A stretch of 64,000 nucleotides of DNA from Phytopseudomonas punonensis (lineage in GTDB: Bacteria; Pseudomonadota; Gammaproteobacteria; Pseudomonadales; Pseudomonadaceae), in contig NZ_FRBQ01000002.1 of assembly GCF_900142655.1 (NCBI RefSeq), forward strand, positions 124,001 through 188,000, read 5' to 3'. Below the pieces are notes generated by a model. That model made no database searches and was not told the DNA's origin. It saw only the letters and a list, made by a program, of their open reading frames with translations. Of the stretch, positions 52,375-64,000 are shown piece by piece; within the stretch, counting starts at the first letter, position 1; each line of letters begins with the position of its first letter. The position numbers were made by a program, and so were the translations under genes.

Positions 52375-54178
52375 TATCCATGATCGTCAGATGCCCATCG
52401 AGGCCCACGGCATCATCGGCGACATGCGCAGCGCCGCGCTGGTCGCCGACAGTGGTTGCGTGGACTTCTTCTGCTGGCCGGACTTCGACAGCCCATCGAT
52501 CTTCAGCGCCTTGCTCGATACCCCCGAAGCCGGGGTATTCCAGCTGGCGCCGGACTTGCCCGACGCGCGTCGCCAGCAACTCTACCTGCCCGATACCAAC
52601 GTGCTGCAGACGCGTTGGCTGGACGAACAGGCGGTGGTGGAGTGTACCGACTTGATGCCGATCAACGCCGATGTCGACGCCGCGCCGCGGCTGATCCGCA
52701 ATATCCGCGTGGTCTCCGGCAGTGCCACGATCCGCCTGCGCTGTCGGGTGCGCCATGATTACAGCCGCGCCGACACTGTGGCGGAGATCGATGGCCGCGA
52801 TGTGCTGTTCCACGCGCCAGGGCAGCCCAGCCTGCGGTTGTCTGCGAGCCAGCCGTTGCGTATCGATGAGCACTGCGCGATCGCCGAGTTCGAATTACGT
52901 GAAGGCGAGCATGCCGAGTTCGTCCTTGGCGCGCCGGATGATCCACTGGTGGCTGCCGGCGCTTGCGAGCATTGCCTGCAGGAAACCCTGAAATACTGGC
53001 GGCGCTGGATTAAACAATCCAATTACCGCGGCCGTTGGCGCGAGATGGTGCATCGCTCGGCGCTGGCGCTCAAGCTGCTGACCTCACGCAAACACGGCGG
53101 CATCATCGCCGCTGCTACCTACGGCCTGCCCGAAGCGCCGGGCGGCGAGCGCAACTGGGATTACCGCTACACCTGGATTCGCGACGCCTCGTTCACCGTC
53201 TACGCCTTCATGCGCCTGGGCTTTTCCGAGGAGGCTAACGCTTTCATGCGCTGGGTGCGTGACCGCGTCGATGACTGCTCGGAAACCCCGGCGCACCTGC
53301 GCATCCTCTACAGCCTGCGCGGGCAGCATCACTTGCCGGAAAGCGCCCTCGATCATCTGGCCGGGCATGGCGGCGCGAAGCCGGTGCGCATCGGCAACGA
53401 AGCCCACGAACAGACCCAGCTGGATATCTTCGGCGAGCTGCTCGATGCCGTGTACCTGGCCAACAAGTATGGCGAGGCGATTTCCCATGACGGCTGGAAG
53501 CACGTGGTGGGCATCGTCGATCAGGTCTGTGACAGCTGGCAGCAGAAGGACGTGGGCATCTGGGAGATTCGCGGCGAAGAGCAGCACTTTCTGCACTCGC
53601 GGCTGATGTGCTGGGTAGCCCTGGATCGCGCCATTCGCCTGGCCCAGAAACGCTCGCTGCCGGCGCCCTTCGCGCGCTGGAACGATGAGCGCCAAGCCAT
53701 CCATGACGATATCTGGAACAACTTCTGGGACGAGAGCTGCGGCCACTTCGTGCAGCGCATCGGTTGCCAGGATGTCGACGGCTCCATGCTACTGATGCCG
53801 CTGATGCGTTTTGTCGCCGCCACCGACCCGCGCTGGTTGGCCACCCTGGAAGCCATCGAGCAGCAACTGGTGCGCGATGGCATGGTCTATCGCTACCGCA
53901 CCGACGACGGGCTCAAGGGCGAGGAGGGCTCCTTTATCGCCTGTTCGTTCTGGTACGTGGAGTGCCTGGCGCGTGCTGGTCGTATCGAGAAAGCCCACCT
54001 GGAATTCGAGCAGTTGCTGCGCTATGCCAATCCGCTGGGGTTGTACGCTGAAGAACTGGATCGGCGCGGCCATCACCTGGGTAATACGCCTCAGGCGCTG
54101 AGCCACCTGGCGCTGATCAGCGCGGCGAGCTTTCTCGATCACCGGCTCAGTGGCGAGCGCACCACTTGGCAGCCTTGA
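52367..54178 (+). CDS. glycoside hydrolase family 15 (glucoamylase/trehalase-like)
   Basis: This 603-aa enzyme has an N-terminal beta-sandwich domain (about 1-240) and a C-terminal (alpha/alpha)6 barrel. Catalytic Glu400 lies in [10 protein letters not shown] and Glu562 in [24 protein letters not shown] closes the barrel, all GH15 hallmarks. Members hydrolyse alpha-glucans or trehalose. No signal peptide, so it is probably cytoplasmic and acts on stored trehalose or glycogen. The ATG at 52367 is preferred; the GTG at 52361 is an alternative. It is coupled to the SDR gene. Confidence 0.92.
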   Translation: MADIHDRQMPIEAHGIIGDMRSAALVADSGCVDFFCWPDFDSPSIFSALLDTPEAGVFQLAPDLPDARRQQLYLPDTNVLQTRWLDEQAVVECTDLMPINADVDAAPRLIRNIRVVSGSATIRLRCRVRHDYSRADTVAEIDGRDVLFHAPGQPSLRLSASQPLRIDEHCAIAEFELREGEHAEFVLGAPDDPLVAAGACEHCLQETLKYWRRWIKQSNYRGRWREMVHRSALALKLLTSRKHGGIIAAATYGLPEAPGGERNWDYRYTWIRDASFTVYAFMRLGFSEEANAFMRWVRDRVDDCSETPAHLRILYSLRGQHHLPESALDHLAGHGGAKPVRIGNEAHEQTQLDIFGELLDAVYLANKYGEAISHDGWKHVVGIVDQVCDSWQQKDVGIWEIRGEEQHFLHSRLMCWVALDRAIRLAQKRSLPAPFARWNDERQAIHDDIWNNFWDESCGHFVQRIGCQDVDGSMLLMPLMRFVAATDPRWLATLEAIEQQLVRDGMVYRYRTDDGLKGEEGSFIACSFWYVECLARAGRIEKAHLEFEQLLRYANPLGLYAEELDRRGHHLGNTPQALSHLALISAASFLDHRLSGERTTWQP

Positions 54179-54188
54179 TCGGGCTGCC
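54168..54188. terminator. hairpin across the GH15 stop codon
   Basis: GGCAGCC (54168-54174) and GGCTGCC (54182-54188) form a perfect 7-bp stem with the stop codon in the loop, before ATTTATG. It lies between convergent GH15 and EamA genes. T run is short. Confidence 0.5.
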
Positions 54189-54200
54189 ATTTATGAATCT

Positions 54201-55055
54201 CTAGCGCTTGCTCTGCAGCCCGGACCAGGCAACTGCGCCGAGAATCAGCGCACCGCCGAGCAGCATGCCGGCGGTCGGCATGGTGCCGAAGATAAGCCAC
54301 GCACCGGCGATGGCGTAGATCGGCTCCATGGTGATCACCACCGCCGCGGTGTGGGCGCGCACATGGCGCAGCGAGGCGATGAACAGGCTGTACGCCAACG
54401 CCGTACACAACACCCCCAACGCGGCCAGCTGCCACCAGTCCCCGGTACTGATCGTCGGGATCTCCGGTAGGCACCAGAACAGCAACGCCAGGCTGATGGC
54501 CAGGCATTGCCACCAGCAGGACGCCAGGCCATCGACCTTGCCGGAGACATGCTTGTTGGCCACGGCAATCGCCGCATACACCGCGCCGGACAGCACGCCG
54601 TAGAGCAGCCCGACGGTGGCGCCATCGCGCAGATCGAATGACGGGGTGATCAGGATCAGCCCGATCGACACCAGCAGCAGAATCCAGCGGTCGGTACGCC
54701 CCAGGTGCTGGCCGAACACCACGCGTTCGATCAATGCGGTGAAGGCCGGGAACGATGCAAAGCCCAGGGTCGCCACGGCCACGCCGCCGGTTTGCACTGC
54801 CATGAAGAACAGCAACCAATGCGCGCCCAGCGTCACGCCCGTGGCCAGCAGGGTGTTGGCGGTGCGCCGATTCACGGCGCGCCAGGGGCGTTTGTTCAGG
54901 CACAGGCAGAACAGGCTCAGCGCCAATAACGCGAAGGCCGAGCGACCGAGCACGATCATGCTGGCGCTGACCTTCAGCGATTCGCCGAACAGCGCCGAGA
55001 CGCCGACCAGCAAGGCGGCTGCGTGCAATTGCAAATGGGCGGTGCGAAGGCTCAT
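54201..55055 (-). CDS. EamA/DMT-family transporter
   Basis: This 284-aa inner-membrane protein has about ten TM helices in two EamA repeats (LVGVSALFGESLKVSASMIVLGRSAFALL; GVLSGAVYAAIAVANKHVSG and VVITMEPIYAIAGAWLIFG). Family members export amino acids and other metabolites. The substrate is unknown. The start is an ATG with AGGCGACA upstream. It is convergent with GH15. Confidence 0.9.
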   Translation of the reverse strand: MSLRTAHLQLHAAALLVGVSALFGESLKVSASMIVLGRSAFALLALSLFCLCLNKRPWRAVNRRTANTLLATGVTLGAHWLLFFMAVQTGGVAVATLGFASFPAFTALIERVVFGQHLGRTDRWILLLVSIGLILITPSFDLRDGATVGLLYGVLSGAVYAAIAVANKHVSGKVDGLASCWWQCLAISLALLFWCLPEIPTISTGDWWQLAALGVLCTALAYSLFIASLRHVRAHTAAVVITMEPIYAIAGAWLIFGTMPTAGMLLGGALILGAVAWSGLQSKR

Positions 55056-55226
55056 CGAGATGTCGCCTGATCGGAGGAGCTACAGAGTGCCAAGTACGGC
55101 GCAGCAGGTAAAACGGATTGTGGTACCCGGCATCTGTTGCGGCTGGCGGGCAGGCTGCGAAGTGGGCTTCTCGTTATGCATGGGGCTATAGTCGATGCCC
55201 TCATCACCTGAATCAGCGAGAACTCT

Positions 55227-56282
55227 ATGAGCTGCGCAGCCCTGGGCATCGACTACCCGATCATTCAAGCGCCAATGGCCGGTACCGCCACGCCGGCTCT
55301 TGCTGCCGCGGTCAGCAACGCGGGTGGATTGGGCTCAATCTCCATTGCGGCGGTTCAGGCTGAAGCTGGGCGGCAGATGATCAGAGACACCCGCGCAGGC
55401 ACGCGCAAGCCGTTCAACATTAATGTGTTTTGCCACCAGCCCAGCGTTGCCGAGGCTGCCAAAGAGCAGGCCTGGCTCGCGTACCTGCAACCTTATTTCG
55501 CCGAATTTGGGGTCCCAGCGCCTGATTCGATTCGCGATATCTACTGCAGTTTTCAAAATGACGAGGGTCAGCTCGAGGTATTGCTCGAAGAGCGGCCGCC
55601 CATCGTCAGCTTTCACCTGGGCCTGCCTGCGCAGGAACGTATCGACGCGTTGAAGAAGGCTGGCATCACTTTGCTGGCCTCGGCTACGACCTTGGAGGAA
55701 GGGCTGCTGGCGCAGGACGCGGGCATCGACATCGTCGTTGCCCAAGGCATCGAGGCGGGCGGCCACCGCGGTGTTTTCGAGCCGCAGCGGGGCGATCAGG
55801 GCATTGGCACGCTGGCTCTGGTGAGGGTGCTGGTCAAACACCTGTCTCGCCCGGTCATCGCTGCTGGCGGAATCATGGATGGCGCTGGCATTGCCGCTGC
55901 TATGGCATTGGGCGCCAGCGCGGCGCAGCTGGGCACCGCCTTTATTCTCTGCCCCGAGTCGGCAGCCAATGAAGCCTATCGGCAGATGCTGAGTAGCGAG
56001 CGGGCGTGGGTGACTCAGGTAACCACGGTGATTTCTGGGCGCCCGGCGCGTGGCATCGTCAATCGCTTCATGGCTGAAGTGGGCGCGCCAGGCCATCCTG
56101 CCGTGCCGGGTTTCGGGATTGCCTACGATGCGGGTAAACAGTTGATCGCTGCGGGGGGCAAGGCGGGGAATGCCGAATTTGCGGCACACTGGGCCGGGCA
56201 GGGCGCAGCACTCGCGCGGGCGATGCCAGCTGCCGAGCTGGTGGCCGTGCTGCAGCGTGAGTACCTGGCCGCGCGTGCATAG
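55227..56282 (+). CDS. nitronate monooxygenase (2-nitropropane dioxygenase family)
   Basis: This 351-aa FMN-dependent TIM barrel enzyme has [25 protein letters not shown] near the N-terminus and [10 protein letters not shown] as strand 2. [15 protein letters not shown] holds the catalytic His in the usual G-x-E-A-G-G-H motif. FMN phosphate contacts lie in IAAGGIMDG and [13 protein letters not shown]. It detoxifies propionate 3-nitronate and related alkyl nitronates. CAGCGAGAA precedes the ATG. It stands alone. Confidence 0.93.
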   Translation: MSCAALGIDYPIIQAPMAGTATPALAAAVSNAGGLGSISIAAVQAEAGRQMIRDTRAGTRKPFNINVFCHQPSVAEAAKEQAWLAYLQPYFAEFGVPAPDSIRDIYCSFQNDEGQLEVLLEERPPIVSFHLGLPAQERIDALKKAGITLLASATTLEEGLLAQDAGIDIVVAQGIEAGGHRGVFEPQRGDQGIGTLALVRVLVKHLSRPVIAAGGIMDGAGIAAAMALGASAAQLGTAFILCPESAANEAYRQMLSSERAWVTQVTTVISGRPARGIVNRFMAEVGAPGHPAVPGFGIAYDAGKQLIAAGGKAGNAEFAAHWAGQGAALARAMPAAELVAVLQREYLAARA

Positions 56283-56380
56283 TCTGCTCGCGCGCATCTG
56301 GCGCTTGGGAACGATAGATAGCTGATTAGGAATATGCTGACAGACCGACTTTGCGTCGGCCTGTGGGTGAGCGCGGCGCT

Positions 56381-56650
56381 TTAGGCCGAGTGCAACTGGA
56401 CTTCTTCGATGGTGTCCACACGGACGGGCGCTTCGACACCGGTCAACTCACTGATCAGAGCCCACTGCTGATCCAGTTCGCGGCTTACCGCACCGAGGCG
56501 GGTGATCATCTTCGAGGCCGAGGAGCGCACGCCACTGTCGTCGCTACGCAGCAGATCGAATGAGAATGCGGTCATGGCAGCAGTCATATGGGTGATGCTG
56601 CGTGAGGTGAGGGTAAGCAGTTCGGTTAGTTGTTTTTCTTTGGTGTTCAT
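56381..56650 (-). CDS. small conserved hypothetical protein
   Basis: This 89-aa cytoplasmic protein with helical content (MNTKEKQLTELLTLTSRSIT, DSGVRSSASKMITRLGAVSRELDQQWALI) is of a type often seen near Pseudomonas catabolic genes. I do not recognise a named domain. AAGGAAGC precedes the ATG. It is divergent from the aru operon, whose ATG lies about 460 bp away. Confidence 0.65.
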   Translation of the reverse strand: MNTKEKQLTELLTLTSRSITHMTAAMTAFSFDLLRSDDSGVRSSASKMITRLGAVSRELDQQWALISELTGVEAPVRVDTIEEVQLHSA

Positions 56651-58333
<1,683 letters not shown>

Positions 58334-58376
58334 TCTGTGCATCGGGCAGCCGCGCGCTGTCCGTTCAATTCGCGGT

Positions 58377-58392
58377 GTCGGCAGGTGCCGAC
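58377..58392 (+). other. hairpin between aruC and aruF
   Basis: GTCGGCA (58377-58383) and TGCCGAC (58386-58392) form a perfect 7-bp inverted repeat with a two-base loop in the 126-bp gap. It lacks a T run and so may be an mRNA-processing or stability element rather than a terminator. Confidence 0.45.
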
Positions 58393-58459
58393 CCGTTTCA
58401 CGGATGATGATTCTCGCTGCCAGGGCTGTATCGCCCCCGCCTTGCTGAAGGAGTGAACC

Positions 58460-59473
58460 ATGCTGGTTATGCGCCCTGCGCGAATGACCGACCTCGCTGA
58501 AGTGCAGCGCCTGGCTGCCGACAGCCCAGTAGGGGTCACCTCGCTGCCGGACAACGCCGAGCGGCTGCGCGACAAGATCGCCGCCTCCGAGGCGTCGTTC
58601 GCCGCTGAAGTGAGTTTCAACGGCGAGGAGCGCTACTTCTTCGTGCTCGAAGACACCGAGTCCGGCCGCCTGGTCGGCTGCTCGGGCATCGTCGCGTCGG
58701 CCGGCTATTCCGAGCCGTTCTACAGCTTTCGCAACGAGACCTTTGTTCATAACTCCCGCGAGCTGAAGATTCACAACAAGATCCACGTGCTCTCGTTGTG
58801 CCACGACCTGACCGGCAACAGCTTGCTGACCAGCTTTTACGTCGAGCGCTCGTTGGTCGACAGCGTCTGCGCCGAGCTCAACTCCCGCGCGCGCCTGCTG
58901 TTCGCGGCATGCCACCCGGAGCGTTTTGCCGATGCGATGGTGGTAGAGATCGTCGGTGAAAGTGATGACGCCGGCGAGTCGCCGTTCTGGGATGCGGTGG
59001 GTCGGCATTTCTTCGGTATGAGCTACGGCGAGGCCGAGCGCCTGTGTGGGCTGCGCAGCCGCGCTTATCTGGCCGAACTGATGCCCCATTACCCAATCTA
59101 CGTGCCGCTGCTGCCGGATACCGCCCAGGAGTCCATGGGCCTGGTGCACCCGCGCGCTCAGGTGTCGTTCGATATTTTGATGCGTGACGGTTTCGAGACC
59201 GACCACTACATTGACATTTTCGACGGCGGCCCGACGCTGCATGCGCGCACTTCTGGCATCCGCTCCATCGCCCAAAGTGTTGTGGCGCCTGTGGTGCTGG
59301 GTGAGGCCAGTGGTGGGCGGCCGTACTTGGTCAGCAATGAGCAGCTGCAGGGTTTCCGCGCCGTGATCGCCGAACTGGACTGGGCGCCCGGCCAGCCGGT
59401 CACACTCGACCCTGCTACCGCGCAGACGCTTGGCGTCGGCGAAGGTGGTCAGGTAAGGCTGGTGGCCGTATGA
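58460..59473 (+). CDS. aruF: arginine N-succinyltransferase, alpha subunit
   Basis: This 337-aa AstA-family subunit of the heteromeric arginine/ornithine succinyltransferase catalyses succinyl-CoA + L-arginine to N2-succinylarginine, the first step of the AST pathway. Family marks are MLVMRPARMTDLAEVQRLA, ESPFWDAVGRHFFGMSYGEAERL and DIFDGGPTLHARTSGIRSI. Strong GAAGGAG precedes the ATG. It is 53 bp before aruG, its paralogous partner (about the same length and fold). Confidence 0.96.
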   Translation: MLVMRPARMTDLAEVQRLAADSPVGVTSLPDNAERLRDKIAASEASFAAEVSFNGEERYFFVLEDTESGRLVGCSGIVASAGYSEPFYSFRNETFVHNSRELKIHNKIHVLSLCHDLTGNSLLTSFYVERSLVDSVCAELNSRARLLFAACHPERFADAMVVEIVGESDDAGESPFWDAVGRHFFGMSYGEAERLCGLRSRAYLAELMPHYPIYVPLLPDTAQESMGLVHPRAQVSFDILMRDGFETDHYIDIFDGGPTLHARTSGIRSIAQSVVAPVVLGEASGGRPYLVSNEQLQGFRAVIAELDWAPGQPVTLDPATAQTLGVGEGGQVRLVAV

Positions 59474-59525
59474 GTCCGTCATTAACGAGTGCCACGCGTC
59501 TGACCTGCAGCTTTTCGGAGGCATC

Positions 59526-60542
59526 ATGATCGTTCGCTCCGTACGGGCCGGCGACCTGCCGGCACTGATCGACCTTGCGCGCAGCACCGGCACCGGCTTG
59601 ACCACCTTGCCGGCCAATGAGGCGCGCCTTGCCTATCGCGTCGGTCGAGCCGAAAAGACCTTTCGTGGCGAAGCAGAGCGCGGCGACTGCGACTACATGT
59701 TCGTGCTCGAAGACGATGACGGTCGCGTGCTGGGCATTTCCGCGATTGCCGGTGGCGTGGGGTTGCGTGAGTCTTGGTACAACTACCGGGTCGGCCTGAC
59801 CGTTTGCGCGTCTCAGGAATTGGGTATCCATCGCCAGGTGCCGACGTTGTTCCTGGCCAATGACCTGACGGGTCATTCCGAGCTGTGCTCGCTGTTCCTG
59901 CATGCCGATCACCGCACCGGCCTGAACGGGCGCTTGCTGTCCAAGGCGCGCTTCTTGTTCATCGCCGAATTTCGTGAGCAGTTTGGCGACAAGATCATCG
60001 CCGAGATGCGTGGCGTCTCCGATGAGCAAGGGCGTTCGCCATTCTGGGAATGCCTGGGCCGGCACTTCTTCCGTATGGAGTTCTCTCAGGCGGATTACCT
60101 GACCGGTGTTGGCAACAAGGCGTTCATCGCCGAGTTGATGCCCAAGTTTCCGCTGTACACCTGCTTCCTATCCGAGGCCGCCCGCGAGGTGATCGGCCGC
60201 GTGCACCCGGATACCGAGCCAGCGCTGGCGATGCTCAAATCCGAAGGCTTCAGTTATCAGGGCTATGTCGACATCTTCGATGCCGGCCCTGCCATAGAGG
60301 CCGAGACGGCGAAGATCCGCGCGATTCGCGACAGCCAGCTGCTGGTGTTGGCCATTGGCACGCCGGGCGACGATGCGCCGGTGTATCTGGTGCATAACCG
60401 CAAGCGTGAAGACTGCCGCATGACCGCGGCGCGTGCGCGGATGGCCGCCGGTACCTTGGTGGTCGACCCGCTGACCGCCAAGCGCTTGCGTCTCAATGTA
60501 GGTGATCAGGTGCGCGCTGTGGCCCTGGCCGCGCAGGCTTGA
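59526..60542 (+). CDS. aruG: arginine N-succinyltransferase, beta subunit
   Basis: This 338-aa second AstA-family subunit has parallel landmarks (MIVRSVRAGDLPALIDLARSTG, SPFWECLGRHFFRMEFSQADYL, DIFDAGPAIEAETAKIRAI). AruF and AruG arose by duplication and together form the active enzyme; Enterobacteria have only one AstA. GGAGG precedes the ATG. The aruG-aruD gap contains two hairpins. Confidence 0.96.
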   Translation: MIVRSVRAGDLPALIDLARSTGTGLTTLPANEARLAYRVGRAEKTFRGEAERGDCDYMFVLEDDDGRVLGISAIAGGVGLRESWYNYRVGLTVCASQELGIHRQVPTLFLANDLTGHSELCSLFLHADHRTGLNGRLLSKARFLFIAEFREQFGDKIIAEMRGVSDEQGRSPFWECLGRHFFRMEFSQADYLTGVGNKAFIAELMPKFPLYTCFLSEAAREVIGRVHPDTEPALAMLKSEGFSYQGYVDIFDAGPAIEAETAKIRAIRDSQLLVLAIGTPGDDAPVYLVHNRKREDCRMTAARARMAAGTLVVDPLTAKRLRLNVGDQVRAVALAAQA

Positions 60543-60556
60543 GTTTTTGATGTGGC

Positions 60557-60600
60557 GGGGCAGAGACTGCCCCGATCCGGTTATGCCGCCAAAGAGCGGC
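60557..60600 (+). other. two hairpins between aruG and aruD
   Basis: GGGGCA (60557-60562)/TGCCCC (60568-60573), and near 60583-60600 TGCCGC/GCGGCA with a CAAAGA loop. Neither has a T run. They may tune relative expression within the operon. Confidence 0.45.
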
Positions 60601-60667
60601 AGCCGTCAGATGTACAAGACCATCGTTCTGCGGCGGTCTGTCGAACCGTGAAAGCCTGGAGTGATAG

Positions 60668-63483
<2,816 letters not shown>

Positions 63484-63521
63484 AGCGGCTCACTACGAGC
63501 CACCAACTTACTGGAGTAACC

Positions 63522-63806
63522 ATGAGCGACGCCCTGCAACTGATCCTCGAAGACGCCGACGGCACCCAGCTGGAAACCTCGTGCACCCGTTTTGCCGTAA
63601 TGTGGCAGGGCAAGGAAGTATGGATTCAGCAGGTCGGCAACGGCCAGTTGATGATTGGTGTAGACGTCGCCGAGGGCGACACCGAATACGCCAACCTGCT
63701 GCTGCGTCCGCTGGCTACCAACCTGGTCAGCCTGGAACTGGAAATGGAACCGGCTGATGATGGCGCCGATGACGACCACGTCCACGGCCCAGACTGCAAT
63801 CACTGA
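63522..63806 (+). CDS. conserved orphan of the aru operon
   Basis: This 94-aa acidic protein lies between aruB and aruE, as does the orphan PA0900 in P. aeruginosa. It has a beta-rich core (SCTRFAVMWQGKEVWIQQVGN, LLLRPLATNLVSLELEME) and an acidic, His-containing tail (DDHVHGPDCNH) that could bind a metal. GGAG precedes the ATG. No domain I can name; the role in arginine catabolism is unknown. Confidence 0.85.
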   Translation: MSDALQLILEDADGTQLETSCTRFAVMWQGKEVWIQQVGNGQLMIGVDVAEGDTEYANLLLRPLATNLVSLELEMEPADDGADDDHVHGPDCNH

Positions 63807-63815
63807 GGAACGCCC

Positions 63816-64000
63816 ATGCTCGCCCTCGGCAACCTGCTTGAGATGACGTTGGCCGGCCACGAGCCGGCCTCGAAGATTCAGCTGACGCCGGAGGGCACGC
63901 GCCTGCGCTGGCTTGCCGAGGGCGCCCTCGAAGTCACGCCGGCCGCTGGCCGCGACAACGGCATGGATCTGCTGCTTTCAGCAGGCATCCACGGCAACGA
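63816..64000 (+). CDS. aruE: succinylglutamate desuccinylase, 5' part only
   Basis: This zinc hydrolase would release glutamate and succinate in the last step of the AST pathway. Only about 61 residues are in the window. The zinc-ligand motif GIHGNE (His and Glu) is visible at the window edge and matches the AstE/AspA family. GAGGA precedes the ATG, 9 bp after the orphan gene stop. Confidence 0.93.
   Translation, partial: MLALGNLLEMTLAGHEPASKIQLTPEGTRLRWLAEGALEVTPAAGRDNGMDLLLSAGIHGN

Overview
This window is chromosomal DNA from a high-GC gammaproteobacterium, almost certainly a Pseudomonas. I infer the aeruginosa/mendocina/oleovorans/alcaligenes side of the genus. The evidence is the arginine succinyltransferase operon in the Pseudomonas order (aruC-F-G-D-B, a small orphan gene, aruE), an rdgC gene of the usual Pseudomonas size, methyl-accepting chemotaxis proteins, FecI/FecR/TonB-receptor surface signalling, and REP-like palindromes built on GTGGGAGCGGGC. 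No prophage, insertion sequence, CRISPR array or rRNA operon was seen.

Layout. 1-2.8 kb: a FabF-like ketosynthase translationally coupled to a Bcr/CflA-type MFS exporter, closed by a strong terminator. 2.8-14.1 kb: a YghU glutathione transferase-like protein, two chemoreceptors, a short HhH protein, a DUF4124 protein, a divergent AraC regulator/Tat-exported aldo-keto reductase pair, a LysE exporter and an MFS transporter. 14.4-18.5 kb: ECF sigma factor, FecR-type anti-sigma and TonB receptor with an STN signalling domain. 18.7-21.5 kb: NADH dehydrogenase-like flavoprotein divergent from a MocR regulator. 21.5-25.1 kb: zinc-ribbon protein, then the ydbH-ynbE-ydbL envelope operon with its own terminator. 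25.6-30 kb: Sel1 protein, RmuC, an FN3-GH28 polygalacturonase behind an AT-rich structured leader, and an FKBP isomerase. 30-30.4 kb: a cluster of intergenic palindromes. 30.4-36.8 kb: a solute-symporter/histidine kinase/receiver hybrid, GNAT, AraC, and AzlC-AzlD. 36.9-41.4 kb: GST, a three-module PNPOx-ferredoxin reductase-ferredoxin fusion, a DUF1348 protein and a LysR regulator. 41.5-46.1 kb: an MFS-acyltransferase fusion, a Gdx/SugE guanidinium exporter under a guanidine-II riboswitch, a bile-acid:sodium symporter family protein, a multi-hairpin intergenic element, and rdgC. 46.4-46.7 kb: tRNA-Val and tRNA-Asp with a clear promoter and terminator. 46.7-54.2 kb: a set of small envelope proteins, then pyruvate oxidase-like, CinA-like, SDR and GH15 genes, resembling a stress or stationary-phase island. 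54.2-56.7 kb: EamA transporter, nitronate monooxygenase and a small orphan. 57-64 kb: the aru (ast) arginine catabolic operon, preceded by an ArgR-like half-site and a -10 box; aruE runs off the end.

How the genes work together. The aru operon converts N2-succinylated arginine to glutamate and succinate. The FecI/FecR/TonB trio senses and imports a siderophore. The riboswitch should turn on guanidinium export when guanidine accumulates. The ydbH-ynbE-ydbL genes belong to the AsmA-like envelope lipid-transport machinery. Most other genes are ordinary accessory metabolism and transport. The clearest non-coding signals are the guanidine-II riboswitch, the 45.0-45.2 kb structured element, the alternative-hairpin leader of the polygalacturonase gene and the ArgR-like site upstream of aruC. 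I did not find a clearly undescribed multi-gene system; the closest candidates are these non-coding elements.
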